Source: JBKPRX01 sp046734795 (GTDB taxonomy: Bacteria > Actinomycetota > Thermoleophilia > Gaiellales > Gaiellaceae). From it: a stretch of DNA of 12,392 nucleotides. Shown piece by piece: positions 1 through 7,069 of the stretch. Where the stretch lies: assembly GCA_046734795.1 (NCBI GenBank), contig JBKPRX010000162.1:1-12392 (forward strand). Direction: 5' to 3'. The notes under the pieces are model-generated. The model did not search any database and was not told where the DNA came from. It was given only the letters and a program-made list of their open reading frames with translations. The translations under genes and the position numbers were made by a program. Each line of letters begins with the position of its first letter. The first letter of the stretch is position 1.

Positions 1-31
1 CGATCGAGACGTCGATCCGGCTCTCGGCCAC
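1..31 (-). CDS. Possible 5' end of a gene leaving the left edge (partial)
   Basis: On the minus strand a GTG at 31-29 opens a frame reading V-A-E-S-R-I-D-V-S-I to the window edge. Exactly six bases upstream is TAAACT, which fits the TANNNT box of leaderless actinobacterial transcripts. It lies 43 bp past the stop of the HAD gene on the same strand. Ten codons are too few to assign a family; the start faintly resembles small SRPBCC/polyketide-cyclase-like proteins, but that is a guess. The alternative is that this DNA is the end of a plus-strand gene stopping at TAG 42-44. I favour the minus reading because of the promoter-like spacing. Confidence 0.35.
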   Translation of the reverse strand, partial: MAESRIDVSI

Positions 32-37
32 TGCCCG

Positions 38-43
38 AGTTTA
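38..43 (-). promoter_or_regulatory. Putative -10 box (TAAACT) of a leaderless promoter
   Basis: Read on the minus strand this is TAAACT, six bases before a GTG at 31-29. That spacing would place the transcription start at or next to the start codon. The surrounding octamer TCTAAACT recurs just upstream of the sigma-factor gene (7064-7071). No recognisable -35 element is seen about 17 bp upstream. Confidence 0.35.
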
Positions 44-74
44 GACAGGTCTCGGCGCGACCGGGTTGCAGCCC

Positions 75-740
75 TCAGGCGCCGACGAGGCTGTCGAGCG
101 TGTCCGCAAGCTGCGCCAGGTCGCGCAACTCTCGCGTGGGCCGAGGCCGCGCCTCCTCGTCGAGACGGTTGATCCAGACGACCGGGATGCCGAGCGCGAG
201 CGCCGGTTCGACGTCGTGGAAGAGGCTCGCGGCGACGTGCACGTGGCCCGCAGGGTCCGCGCCGACGCGCTCACGAAACGCTTGCCAGTGCGCGTGCCCG
301 GGCTTATAGGAGCCGAGCTCCGACGCGACGATCGCGAGCTCGAACGGCACGCCGATCGCGCGCTGCGAAGCCTCGATGAAGTCGCGGTCCGTGTTGGAGA
401 GAATCCCGAGCTTCCAGCCATGATTCCGCGCCTCCAGCAATGCTGCGCGAACCTCCGGGAACGGCCGCCAGGAGGGCAGCGCCTCGCCGAGTGCGTCCCG
501 ATCGGTTGGGTGTGCTCCGAGTCGTTCGAGTACCGTCGCCATCACGTCGCGGTAGGAGAGCGTCGGCTGCTCGCGCTGAACGATCGGCTCGAGCTCGTGG
601 TAGCGCGCAAGCAGCTCGTCACGACGTTCGTCTCCGAAGAGCCGCGCGAGCGTCTCGCCGACGCCCCCGTTCCAGTCGATCAGCGTGCCGTAACAGTCGA
701 AGGTCGCCCAGCGCTCCACGGGCAGCGATGCTAACGGCAT
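75..740 (-). CDS. HAD-superfamily hydrolase, haloacid dehalogenase type II-like
   Basis: A 221-residue soluble hydrolase of HAD subfamily I. All four HAD motifs are visible: motif I FDCYGTLIDW with nucleophile Asp15, motif II SNTD with Ser115, motif III Lys146 in YKPG, and motif IV HDVEPAL with Asp176. The form DCYGTL(I)DW is characteristic of the L-2-haloacid dehalogenase-like group. Many members act as phosphatases, so the substrate cannot be read from sequence. Length matches the family (about 220-240). The ATG at 740-738 gives a short lead before motif I; a GTG seven codons in (719-717) is an alternative. The start shares two bases with the divergent acetyltransferase start. I see no Shine-Dalgarno sequence. 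Confidence 0.9.
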   Translation of the reverse strand: MPLASLPVERWATFDCYGTLIDWNGGVGETLARLFGDERRDELLARYHELEPIVQREQPTLSYRDVMATVLERLGAHPTDRDALGEALPSWRPFPEVRAALLEARNHGWKLGILSNTDRDFIEASQRAIGVPFELAIVASELGSYKPGHAHWQAFRERVGADPAGHVHVAASLFHDVEPALALGIPVVWINRLDEEARPRPTRELRDLAQLADTLDSLVGA

Positions 741-1509
741 GACGTCGTGGAGCAGCGCGGCGCTCGCGGCGCAGGCTTCGTACTACTCGTTCCTGCGGTC
801 GTCTCCGTTCGTCGAGACGCGCGCGGTCGGTGACGGCTTTGCCGTCATCAGCGGAATCTGCTCGAACACGGAGAACGGCGTCGTCGCGAGCACCGCGACA
901 GAGAAGGACGTCGACTCGACGCTCGCTTGGTTCCGAGAGCGAGAGGTTCCCGCGATGTGGCTGAACGCCAATGCCTCCGTCAGCCGACAGCTTGTTCTCG
1001 CAGGCGCGCGACGCGACGTGGGTGGTGTCGACATGGGTGCCGATCTTCGCGAGCTGGAGCTTCCTCGTGCGCTCCCGCCGCAAGGAGTGCGGATCGAGCC
1101 GGCGCGAACGCTCGCCCAGCTGGAGGCGGTGCTGTCAATCATGCGGCGCCACAACCTCTTCGACGGCGCCGCAGACGAGCGGCGAGCCCGCGAGGTCTTC
1201 GCTTCGCTCGGACTCACGGACGGCTGCGCCTTGCAGCACTACCTCGCTACCCATCAAGGCGAGCCCGTCGGCATGGCAACGGCGCACTTCACGGAGTCGA
1301 TCGTCCTCCTCCAACACGTGGTCGTAATCGCAAGCTGCCGACGGCAAGGTCTCGGCCGCGCGCTTGCCGTCGTTCGGCTGCAAGAGGCGCTCGCGCGCGG
1401 TTGCCGGGCGGCGGTACTCGGGCCGACCCCCGAGAGCGAAGCGCTCTACCAACCGCTCGGCTTCACGGTCACACCGGGACGAGAGACGATCGTCTATCTC
1501 CCGCCTTAG
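739..1509 (+). CDS. GNAT-family N-acetyltransferase
   Basis: A 256-residue acetyl-CoA-dependent acetyltransferase. The acetyl-CoA pyrophosphate loop is clear as RRQGLGRA (residues 201-208), following the strand LLQHVVVIAS. Next come helix LQEALARGC and the typical GNAT end EALYQPLGF (235-242). The first ~110 residues form a second, degenerate GNAT-like half with NGVV and PAMWLNA segments, so this is probably a two-lobed member; the C-terminal lobe carries the cofactor site. Substrate unknown. The start at ATG 739 has no obvious ribosome-binding site and overlaps the start codon of the divergent HAD gene. The 3' end overlaps the stop codon of the convergent metallopeptidase by three bases. Confidence 0.87.
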   Translation: MTSWSSAALAAQASYYSFLRSSPFVETRAVGDGFAVISGICSNTENGVVASTATEKDVDSTLAWFREREVPAMWLNANASVSRQLVLAGARRDVGGVDMGADLRELELPRALPPQGVRIEPARTLAQLEAVLSIMRRHNLFDGAADERRAREVFASLGLTDGCALQHYLATHQGEPVGMATAHFTESIVLLQHVVVIASCRRQGLGRALAVVRLQEALARGCRAAVLGPTPESEALYQPLGFTVTPGRETIVYLPP

Positions 1510-2051
1510 AGCGCAAGCAGCTCGTCGCCGTGTTCCCGAAGCCACGCGCGCGGCTCGCGCCAGTTCGCGCGACGCGATTCGACGAGCGACCAGAACCGCG
1601 ATGAGTGATCCGCGATCCGCAAGTGACACACCTCGTGGACGACGACGTAGTCGAGCACTTCGAACGGCGCGAGCGCAAGACGCCAGTTGAACGAGAGCGT
1701 TCCGCGCGACGAGCAGGAACCCCAGAGCGTGCGCTGTGCCCCGATTCGCAACCGCCGGTACTCAACGCCGAGCGCCAGCGCCTCCTCCTCGGCGATCGCG
1801 GCCGCAATTTCTTTTGTCGCGACTCGAGCCTCGTGCTCGTCGACGAAGTCCGGATCGATCGCAAGCATCGGCACCTGCTTCGCGCGTTGTCGCGCGATCC
1901 ACGGCTCGCACGAGGCGAGCACGCTCTCGATCTCGGATCCCTGCATCCAGGCGGGCACCGTGAGCCGCGGCGGCGCGCCCCACGGGACCTCGAGGCGCCA
2001 CCGGCGCGCTCGTCTCGACCGAACGACGTCTACGCGTTCCAGACGCCGCAC
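1506..2051 (-). CDS. YgjP-like zinc metallopeptidase
   Basis: A 181-residue protein of the YgjP/DUF45 metallopeptidase family (SprT/WLM-like gluzincin fold). Two hallmarks are visible: TLWGSCSSRGTLSFNWRLA (residues 108-126), and the zinc motif HEVCH (139-143) with catalytic Glu140 and third ligand His149 in ADHSSRFW. No signal peptide or membrane segment is seen, so it should be cytosolic. The usual start would be GTG 2051-2049, with no good Shine-Dalgarno. It lies 26 bp after the fabF stop on the same strand and could be the last cistron of the fab transcript, though its physiological target is unknown. Its TAA (1508-1506) overlaps the TAG of the convergent GNAT gene. Confidence 0.9.
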   Translation of the reverse strand: MRRLERVDVVRSRRARRWRLEVPWGAPPRLTVPAWMQGSEIESVLASCEPWIARQRAKQVPMLAIDPDFVDEHEARVATKEIAAAIAEEEALALGVEYRRLRIGAQRTLWGSCSSRGTLSFNWRLALAPFEVLDYVVVHEVCHLRIADHSSRFWSLVESRRANWREPRAWLREHGDELLAL

Positions 2052-2077
2052 GCTAGCCGCAGTACCGGGCGGCGGGC

Positions 2078-3343
2078 CTAGCTCTCGTAGCGTCGAACGA
2101 CGATCGAAGCGTTGTGGCCGCCGAAGCCGAACGAGTTCGAGACGGCAATCGGAATCTCGGCGTCACGCGCGACATTCGGGACGTAGTCGAGGTCGCACTC
2201 AGGATCTTCGACTTCGTAGTTGATCGTCGGCGGCAGCTTGCTGTTGTGCACGGCGAGCACAGTGAAGATCGCCTCGACCGCGCCCGAGCCGCCGAGGCAG
2301 TGACCGGTCGCGCCTTTCGTGCCGGAGACGGGGATCTGGCGCGCAACGTCCTCGCCGAACGCGAGCTTGATCACGCGCGTCTCGCTCGAGTCGCCGAGCG
2401 GAGTCGACGTCGCATGCGCGTTCACGTAGCGAACCTCCTGCGGTGAGACGCCGGCGTCTGCCATCGCCATCTTCAGCGCGCGCGCAGGATTCTCACCAGT
2501 CGGATCGGGTTCGGTGATGTGCGTCGCGTCCGACGAGAGGCCGTAGCCGGCGAGCTCGGCGTAGATCCGCGCACCGCGCGCCTTCGCGTGCTCGAGCTCT
2601 TCGAGCACGAGGACGGCACCGGCCTCGCCCATCACGAACCCGTCGCGGCCGGCGTCGAACGGCCGTGACGCGCCCGCGGGATCGCCGTTCCGTCGGGAAA
2701 GCGCACGCATCGCACCGAAGCCCGCGATCCCCACTTCGTTGATCGCGGCCTCGGTACCGCCGCAGAACATGACGTCCGCACGCCCGAGGCGAATCTGGTC
2801 GACACCATTGCCGATCGCCATGTTCGACGCAGCACAGGCGGTGCACTCGGAGCTCAGCGGCCCTTTGGTGCCGAGCTCCATCGACACCCAGCCTGCGCCC
2901 ATGTTCGGGATGATCGCCGGGATCGCAAACGGGTTCACACGATCGGGCCCACGCGCGAGCAGCGTGTCGAAGCAGTCCTGGAACGACTTGATGCCGCCGA
3001 TCCCGGTCGCAACTGCTGCGCCGACGCGGTCGGGCTCCTTCGCGATGTCGACGCCCGCGTCTGCCTCCGCCTGACGCGCGGCGGCGACGACCAGCTGCGC
3101 AAACCGATCCATTCGCCGTGCCTGCTTGCGATCGATCCACTGGGCGGGATCGAAGTCTTTTACTTCACAGGCGAACTGCACCGGATAGTCGGCCGCGTCG
3201 AACTGCGTGATCGGCCCGGCACCCGACTCGCCGGCGATGAGGCGCGCCCACGTCGTCGAGACGTCGTTTCCGAGTGGCGTCAGCGCACCGAGCCCGGTGA
3301 TGACGACGCGTCGCCGCCCGTTGAGAGATCCGTTGTTCGCCAT
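2078..3343 (-). CDS. fabF: Beta-ketoacyl-ACP synthase II
   Basis: A 421-residue elongating condensing enzyme of type II fatty acid synthesis, adding malonyl-ACP carbons to acyl-ACP in the cytosol. The Cys-His-His catalytic set is present: Cys170 in TACAAS, His310 in NAHATSTPLGD, His348 in GATGHCLGG, with Lys343 in SGTKGATGH. The C-terminal NSFGFGGHN motif is also present. Length matches FabF (about 410-420). The open frame runs further upstream to 3736, but that part is the antisense-frame shadow of fabG. ATG 3343 is chosen because VVITGLGALTPLGN follows at once and GGAAG lies just upstream. Only 11 bp separate it from the fabG stop, leaving no room for acpP. Confidence 0.97.
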   Translation of the reverse strand: MANNGSLNGRRRVVITGLGALTPLGNDVSTTWARLIAGESGAGPITQFDAADYPVQFACEVKDFDPAQWIDRKQARRMDRFAQLVVAAARQAEADAGVDIAKEPDRVGAAVATGIGGIKSFQDCFDTLLARGPDRVNPFAIPAIIPNMGAGWVSMELGTKGPLSSECTACAASNMAIGNGVDQIRLGRADVMFCGGTEAAINEVGIAGFGAMRALSRRNGDPAGASRPFDAGRDGFVMGEAGAVLVLEELEHAKARGARIYAELAGYGLSSDATHITEPDPTGENPARALKMAMADAGVSPQEVRYVNAHATSTPLGDSSETRVIKLAFGEDVARQIPVSGTKGATGHCLGGSGAVEAIFTVLAVHNSKLPPTINYEVEDPECDLDYVPNVARDAEIPIAVSNSFGFGGHNASIVVRRYES

Positions 3344-3346
3344 TGG

Positions 3347-3351
3347 CTTCC
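3347..3351 (-). promoter_or_regulatory. Ribosome-binding site for fabF (GGAAG)
   Basis: On the minus strand GGAAG precedes ATG 3343 by three bases, within the 11-bp fabG-fabF gap. It supports the 421-residue start over the longer open frame. Confidence 0.5.
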
Positions 3352-3354
3352 GCG

Positions 3355-4080
3355 CTACATGCCGAGGCCGCCGTCCACCAGGAGCACTTCGCCCGTGATG
3401 AACGATGCCTCGTCGGAGCACAGGAAGCGTACCGCTCCGGCAACGTCGGACGGCTCGCCGAGGCGGCCGAGCGGCGTGTTGTCGAGCATGGCCTTCGTCG
3501 CGTCTTCCGGCAGCACGTCGGTCAGCCGGGTCTTGACGTAGCCGGGCGCGACGACGTTCGCGCGCACGTTCCGACTGCCGAGCTCGCGTGCGAGCGATTT
3601 CGTGAAGCCGATGATCCCTGCCTTCGAGGCGGCGTAGTTCGCCTGGCCCCAGTTGCCGTGGACGCCGACGATGCTCGAGACGTTCACGATCGCGCCCGAA
3701 CGCTTCCGCATCATCCCGCGTGCGGCCGCGCGACACGTGTAGAAGACGGAGCTCAAGTTCGTCTCGATCACGGCACGCCAGTCTTCGTCTGTCATTCGCG
3801 CGAGAACGCCGTCACGTGTCAGCCCCGCGTTGTTGACGAGGATGTCGAGGTCGCCCGCCTCCTCGACGAGTCGCCGCGCCTCCTCGGCGTCGGAGACATC
3901 CGCCTCAACGGCACGCCCACCGATCTCGCTCACGACTGCGTTCGCCTCGTCCCCGCCGCTTCGGTAGCCGACGACGACACTCGCGCCCGCTTCGGCGAGC
4001 TCGACTGCGATCGCGCGACCGATTCCGCGCGAACCTCCGGTGACGAGCGCCGTCTTCCCCTCGAGCGACGCGAAGGTCAC
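3355..4080 (-). CDS. fabG: 3-oxoacyl-ACP reductase (SDR family)
   Basis: A 241-residue NADPH-dependent short-chain dehydrogenase that reduces 3-oxoacyl-ACP to 3-hydroxyacyl-ACP. The Rossmann motif TGGSRGIG is at residues 14-21 and NNAG at 83-86. The catalytic tetrad is Asn108 (ETNLSS), Ser136 (NVSSIVG), Tyr149 and Lys153 (YAASK). The end, GEVLLVDGGLGM, is typical of FabG (family length 240-250). SDRs are hard to assign individually; the placement between fabD and fabF makes FabG the secure call. The start is GTG 4080-4078, 19 bp after the fabD stop, without a strong Shine-Dalgarno. Confidence 0.96.
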   Translation of the reverse strand: MTFASLEGKTALVTGGSRGIGRAIAVELAEAGASVVVGYRSGGDEANAVVSEIGGRAVEADVSDAEEARRLVEEAGDLDILVNNAGLTRDGVLARMTDEDWRAVIETNLSSVFYTCRAAARGMMRKRSGAIVNVSSIVGVHGNWGQANYAASKAGIIGFTKSLARELGSRNVRANVVAPGYVKTRLTDVLPEDATKAMLDNTPLGRLGEPSDVAGAVRFLCSDEASFITGEVLLVDGGLGM

Positions 4081-4099
4081 GAGGCGGCCGGCTTCGTCG

Positions 4100-5026
4100 T
4101 CACGTTGTCGAGAGCGCTTCTTCGAGCTTGTCGAGCGACGCTACGTCGTTGACGGAGATCGTCTTTGCGTTCCGGTCGATCCGCTTCACGAGCCCCGAGA
4201 GGACGTTGCCCGGGCCTACCTCGACGAACGTCTTCACGCCGTCGCGGACGAGCGAACCCGCCGCCTGTGTGAATCGCACGGGCGCCGTCAGCTGGTCGAC
4301 GAGGAGTGGCGCGATCCGGCTCGCGTCCTCGATTCGTGCGGTCACCGTCGACATGAACGGCGCGACGGGATCCTGGAACTTCGCGCGCTCGATCGCGGGG
4401 CGCAGGCGATCGGCAGCACGAGCGACGAGCGGGCTGTGGAACGCACCGGACACACGCAGCTTCACGGTCCGGCGGGCGCCGCTTCGCTCGGCCTCGGAGC
4501 AGCACTCGTCGACAGCGTCGTGCTCGCCCGAGACGACGATCTGGCCGGGACAGTTGTAGTTCGCGGGCCACACGCCGAGAATGCGCCGGCACAGCGTCTC
4601 GACGACTTCGTCCTCGAGGCCGAGGATCGCCGCCATCGAGCCGGGATGCTCGCGTGCCGCCTCCGCCATCGCAAGACCGCGCTCGCGAACGAGCGCGAGG
4701 GCGTCTTCGACGCTCAGCGTCTGCGCCGCAGCGAGCGCGGCGAACTCGCCGACGGAGTGGCCGACGACGACATCCGGCTCGATGCCGCGCGCCCGAATCG
4801 CAGCGAGCAGGGCGAGGCTCGTCGCGACGAGCGCCGGCTGCTGAACCGCGGTGTCGTAGAGATCTTCGGCGTCAGCGTCAAAGCAGAGGTGGACGAGATC
4901 GAGCCCGGATGCCTCGCTGCCGCGCCGGAAGACGTCCATCGACTCGGGCACGGCCTCCGCCACGTCGCGGCCCATGCCGGCCTCGAACGACCCCTGACCT
5001 GGGAAGCAGAACGCGATCTTGCTCAT
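4100..5026 (-). CDS. fabD: Malonyl-CoA:ACP transacylase
   Basis: A 308-residue acyltransferase that moves malonyl from CoA to the ACP phosphopantetheine thiol. Motifs in order: FPGQGS with Gln11 (oxyanion), GHSVGE with nucleophile Ser91, Arg116 in RERG, catalytic His197 in VSGAFHSPL, and the C-terminal VEVGPGNVL. Length is normal (about 305-315). The open frame extends upstream to 5431 but that part lies over fabH. ATG 5026-5024 starts directly at SKIAFCFPGQGS and overlaps the fabH TGA in an ATGA tetranucleotide, so translation is probably coupled to fabH. Being a selective malonyl loader, it needs an ACP encoded elsewhere. Confidence 0.96.
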   Translation of the reverse strand: MSKIAFCFPGQGSFEAGMGRDVAEAVPESMDVFRRGSEASGLDLVHLCFDADAEDLYDTAVQQPALVATSLALLAAIRARGIEPDVVVGHSVGEFAALAAAQTLSVEDALALVRERGLAMAEAAREHPGSMAAILGLEDEVVETLCRRILGVWPANYNCPGQIVVSGEHDAVDECCSEAERSGARRTVKLRVSGAFHSPLVARAADRLRPAIERAKFQDPVAPFMSTVTARIEDASRIAPLLVDQLTAPVRFTQAAGSLVRDGVKTFVEVGPGNVLSGLVKRIDRNAKTISVNDVASLDKLEEALSTT

Positions 5027-6021
5027 GACGAAGCCATTGTCCAACGCATCAGAGCAGAACCCCATGTCAAGCCCGCCCCCATGCCGGTCATCAGCACAAG
5101 CGAGCCCTCGCGGAGCCGGCCGTCCGCGGCAGCGTCCGCAAGCGCGAGCGGGATGGAGCCCGATGAGGTGTTGCCATACCGGTCGACATTCACCACTACC
5201 CGCTCCGACGGGATTCCGAGCTTCTTGGTTGCGTGGTCGATGATCCTCACGTTCGCCTGGTGCGGAACGTAGACATCCACGTCGTCGATCGAGACGCCGC
5301 ACCGCTCGAGCAGAACTTCGGCCGAGTGAACGAGGATCCTCGTAGCGAACTTGAAGACTTCGCGCCCATTCATCTGGATGTAGGCCTTGGTTCCATTCTC
5401 CGAGGCTCGCGACCCGCTCGACGGCAGCCACAGGTGGACGCCGCCGCCGCCGTCGGCGCCGAGCTCGAAGCCGAGGAAGCCGCCTTCGTCGACCGGCTCG
5501 AGCAGGACGGCGCCGGCGCCGTCGCCAAAGAGGATGAGCGTCGAGCGGTCAGTCGGATCCATGATCTTCGACAAGACGTCGCCGCCGACGACGAGCGCTC
5601 GCTGCGCGAGTCCGCCGGCAACCATTCCGTACGCCTGCGCGAGGCCGTACATGAACCCGGTGCAACCTGCCGAGAGGTCGTATGCCGCTGCGTCCGTTGC
5701 TCCGAGGCTGTCGGCGAGCAACGCGGCGGACGACGGGAACGCCATGTCTGGCGTCACGGTCGCCACGATCAAGAGGTCGACGTCCGAAGCGGAAACGCCG
5801 GCGTCCTCGAGCGCCCGTCGAGCCGCAGGCAAAGCGATGTCGGTCAGCGCCTCTTCCGGCGCAGCGAACCGCCGCTCCTTGATGCCGGTGCGCGCGACAA
5901 TCCACTCGTCCGACGTGTCGACGAGGCCTTCGAGCTCCGCGTTCGGCACGACCCGGTCCGGCACGTGGCAGCCGAGACCCGTGATCGAGATCGCGCGGCC
6001 GTTGCCTGCCTTGCCGATCAT
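5023..6021 (-). CDS. fabH: Beta-ketoacyl-ACP synthase III
   Basis: A 332-residue initiating condensing enzyme that joins an acyl-CoA primer to malonyl-ACP. The catalytic triad is Cys120 (DLSAGCTGF), His254 (VPHQANVRI) and Asn284 (RYGNTSSGS). DEWIVARTGIKERR (38-51) and FGDGAGAVLLEP (165-176) are also typical. Length is at the upper end of normal. Primer preference (acetyl versus branched) cannot be read reliably. The frame remains open to 6318 but upstream sequence is fabZ. ATG 6021 is supported by GGAGA just upstream and by its 4-nt ATGA overlap with the fabZ stop; the 3' end overlaps fabD the same way. Confidence 0.97.
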   Translation of the reverse strand: MIGKAGNGRAISITGLGCHVPDRVVPNAELEGLVDTSDEWIVARTGIKERRFAAPEEALTDIALPAARRALEDAGVSASDVDLLIVATVTPDMAFPSSAALLADSLGATDAAAYDLSAGCTGFMYGLAQAYGMVAGGLAQRALVVGGDVLSKIMDPTDRSTLILFGDGAGAVLLEPVDEGGFLGFELGADGGGGVHLWLPSSGSRASENGTKAYIQMNGREVFKFATRILVHSAEVLLERCGVSIDDVDVYVPHQANVRIIDHATKKLGIPSERVVVNVDRYGNTSSGSIPLALADAAADGRLREGSLVLMTGMGAGLTWGSALMRWTMASS

Positions 6022-6461
6022 GCGTCTCCGACGAACACCGTCAGCGTCGCCTCCGCCGCGAGCTCGTCTCCGACTCGCGCGATGCCCTGGCCCTTGGCCA
6101 CGGGCCCACGGACACGGACGAACTCGCACTCGAGTGTCAGCACGTCGCCCGGCTCGACGATGCGCTTGAAGCGACAGTCGTCGATCCCGGCGAAGAACGG
6201 CAGCTTTCCCTCGTTGGCCGGATCCGCCAGCACGGCGACTGCACCCGCTTGGGCGATCGCCTCGATCGTGAGAACGCCGGGCATGACCGGACGCGCGGGA
6301 AAGTGGCCGGGAAACCACCAGTCGTCGTCGCGAATCGCTCGCGTCGCGAGCACGCTCTTCGCCGGTTCGAGCTCCAGCACTTCGTCCAGCAAGAGAAACG
6401 GTTCGCGGTGCGGGATGATCTGCTCGATCACGTCGCGTCCGAACGGTGGGGCGTAGCTCAT
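6018..6461 (-). CDS. fabZ: 3-hydroxyacyl-ACP dehydratase
   Basis: A 147-residue single-domain hotdog-fold enzyme that dehydrates 3-hydroxyacyl-ACP to trans-2-enoyl-ACP. The catalytic pair is visible: His53 in WFPGHFPARPVMPG and Glu67 in VLTIEAIAQAG. The leading IIPHREPFLLLDEV (15-28) is a FabZ hallmark. Length fits FabZ (140-155). FabA is excluded as first choice by length and by the PHREPFL block, though isomerase activity cannot be ruled out. The frame is open upstream to 6902, across the sigma gene. ATG 6461-6459 overlaps the sigma-factor TGA as ATGA. No separate Shine-Dalgarno is evident, which fits reinitiation after the sigma gene. Confidence 0.95.
   Translation of the reverse strand: MSYAPPFGRDVIEQIIPHREPFLLLDEVLELEPAKSVLATRAIRDDDWWFPGHFPARPVMPGVLTIEAIAQAGAVAVLADPANEGKLPFFAGIDDCRFKRIVEPGDVLTLECEFVRVRGPVAKGQGIARVGDELAAEATLTVFVGDA
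6025..6029 (-). promoter_or_regulatory. Ribosome-binding site for fabH (GGAGA)
   Basis: On the minus strand GGAGA lies three bases before ATG 6021, inside the last codons of fabZ. It decides the fabH start within a frame that stays open further upstream. Confidence 0.5.
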
Positions 6462-7054
6462 GCGACGTCGCGGCCGCGGAGTCGCGCGCGCAACTCGTTG
6501 CGACCTCGATGCGCGTAGCACTTTGCCGTGCCGACGGGCATCTGCGCGATCACGGCGATCTCCTCGAACGAGAGCCCGAGCGCGTCCTTCAGGAGGACGA
6601 CGTGAGCTTGGTCCTGATTGATCCCGGCGAGCTCGTGACACAACTCGCGCCTGAGCTCGGAGATCCCAGCCGTCCGCTCCGGATCGCCGTCCGAGGCGAC
6701 GCCGACGTCCTCTTCCAGCGGCTCGCATGCCCGAGCGCGCTGCCGCTCCGCGACGTCGCGGCACGTATTGACGACGAGTCGGTGCAGCCAGGTCGAAAAC
6801 TGCGACTCCCCCCGGAATTGCGATAAGCGGACGCACAGCTTCGCGAGCGACTCCTGCGCCGCATCGCGCGCATCCTCGGGATCGCGCAGGAGGTGGCGGC
6901 ACAACTTCTCGACGCGCGGCGCATGCCGCTCGCAGAGCGCTGCGAGCGCCGCCCGATCCCCGTCTCTCGCCCGCCGGACGAGAACGGGATCGCCGAGTCG
7001 TTCGTGGACGAGGGGCTGCGCGGCCGGGCGTGGCGATACGCGTAGCGGCTTCAC
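6458..7054 (-). CDS. ECF-type RNA polymerase sigma factor
   Basis: A 198-residue sigma-70-family protein with only regions 2 and 4, as in extracytoplasmic-function sigma factors. Region 2 spans about residues 22-108, with DPEDARDAAQESLAKL (58-73) and FRGESQFSTWLHRLVVNTCR (80-99). Region 4 spans about 131-191, with LSFEEIAVIAQMPVGTAKCY (161-180) as the helix-turn-helix. There is no C-terminal sensory domain and no adjacent anti-sigma gene, so I cannot name the ECF group. Seven Cys (41, 52, 74, 98, 110, 139, 179) is high for this size. The start is GTG 7054-7052, nine bases after a TAAACT box and 36 bp after the amidase stop. Its TGA overlaps the fabZ ATG by four bases, which couples it to fatty acid synthesis. 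Confidence 0.94.
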   Translation of the reverse strand: MKPLRVSPRPAAQPLVHERLGDPVLVRRARDGDRAALAALCERHAPRVEKLCRHLLRDPEDARDAAQESLAKLCVRLSQFRGESQFSTWLHRLVVNTCRDVAERQRARACEPLEEDVGVASDGDPERTAGISELRRELCHELAGINQDQAHVVLLKDALGLSFEEIAVIAQMPVGTAKCYAHRGRNELRARLRGRDVA

Positions 7055-7063
7055 GGCGGAGCT

Positions 7064-7069
7064 AGTTTA
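7064..7069 (-). promoter_or_regulatory. Putative -10 box (TAAACT) upstream of the sigma-factor gene
   Basis: In the 36-bp gap between amidase and sigma gene, the minus strand reads TAAACT nine bases before GTG 7054. This would give a transcript with a leader of only a few bases. The octamer TCTAAACT is identical to that at 38-45. No GAAC-type ECF -35 element and no well-spaced TTGACA is seen, and the gap contains no terminator hairpin, so read-through from the amidase gene is also possible. Confidence 0.35.

Noticed and set aside
3..44. End of a plus-strand gene (frame ending TAG 42-44)
   Set aside because: Only thirteen codons are visible with no family signal. The minus-strand reading has a well-spaced TAAACT box, so it is preferred, though not proven.
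63..74. Near-palindrome GGGTTGCAGCCC after the HAD stop as a terminator
   Set aside because: The loop would be too tight and there is no T-run on the minus strand.
3344..3736. N-terminal extension of fabF, giving a 552-residue protein
   Set aside because: The extra residues are Arg-rich and overlap fabG; ATG 3343 has a Shine-Dalgarno and begins at the conserved FabF N-terminus.
4040..5272. Long plus-strand open frame (410 codons) opposite fabG/fabD/fabH
   Set aside because: It is antisense to three genes with complete catalytic motifs. Its translation is Arg/Asp/Ala-rich with no recognisable domain, as expected of GC-rich shadow frames.
5233..6456. Plus-strand open frame (407 codons) opposite fabH/fabZ
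   Set aside because: Same reasoning: low-complexity Arg/Ser/Asp composition, no motif, and the opposite strand carries confirmed enzymes.
6462..6902. N-terminal extension of fabZ (fusion with a second domain)
   Set aside because: The upstream frame lies over the sigma-factor gene and has no recognisable domain. FabZ is complete from ATG 6461.
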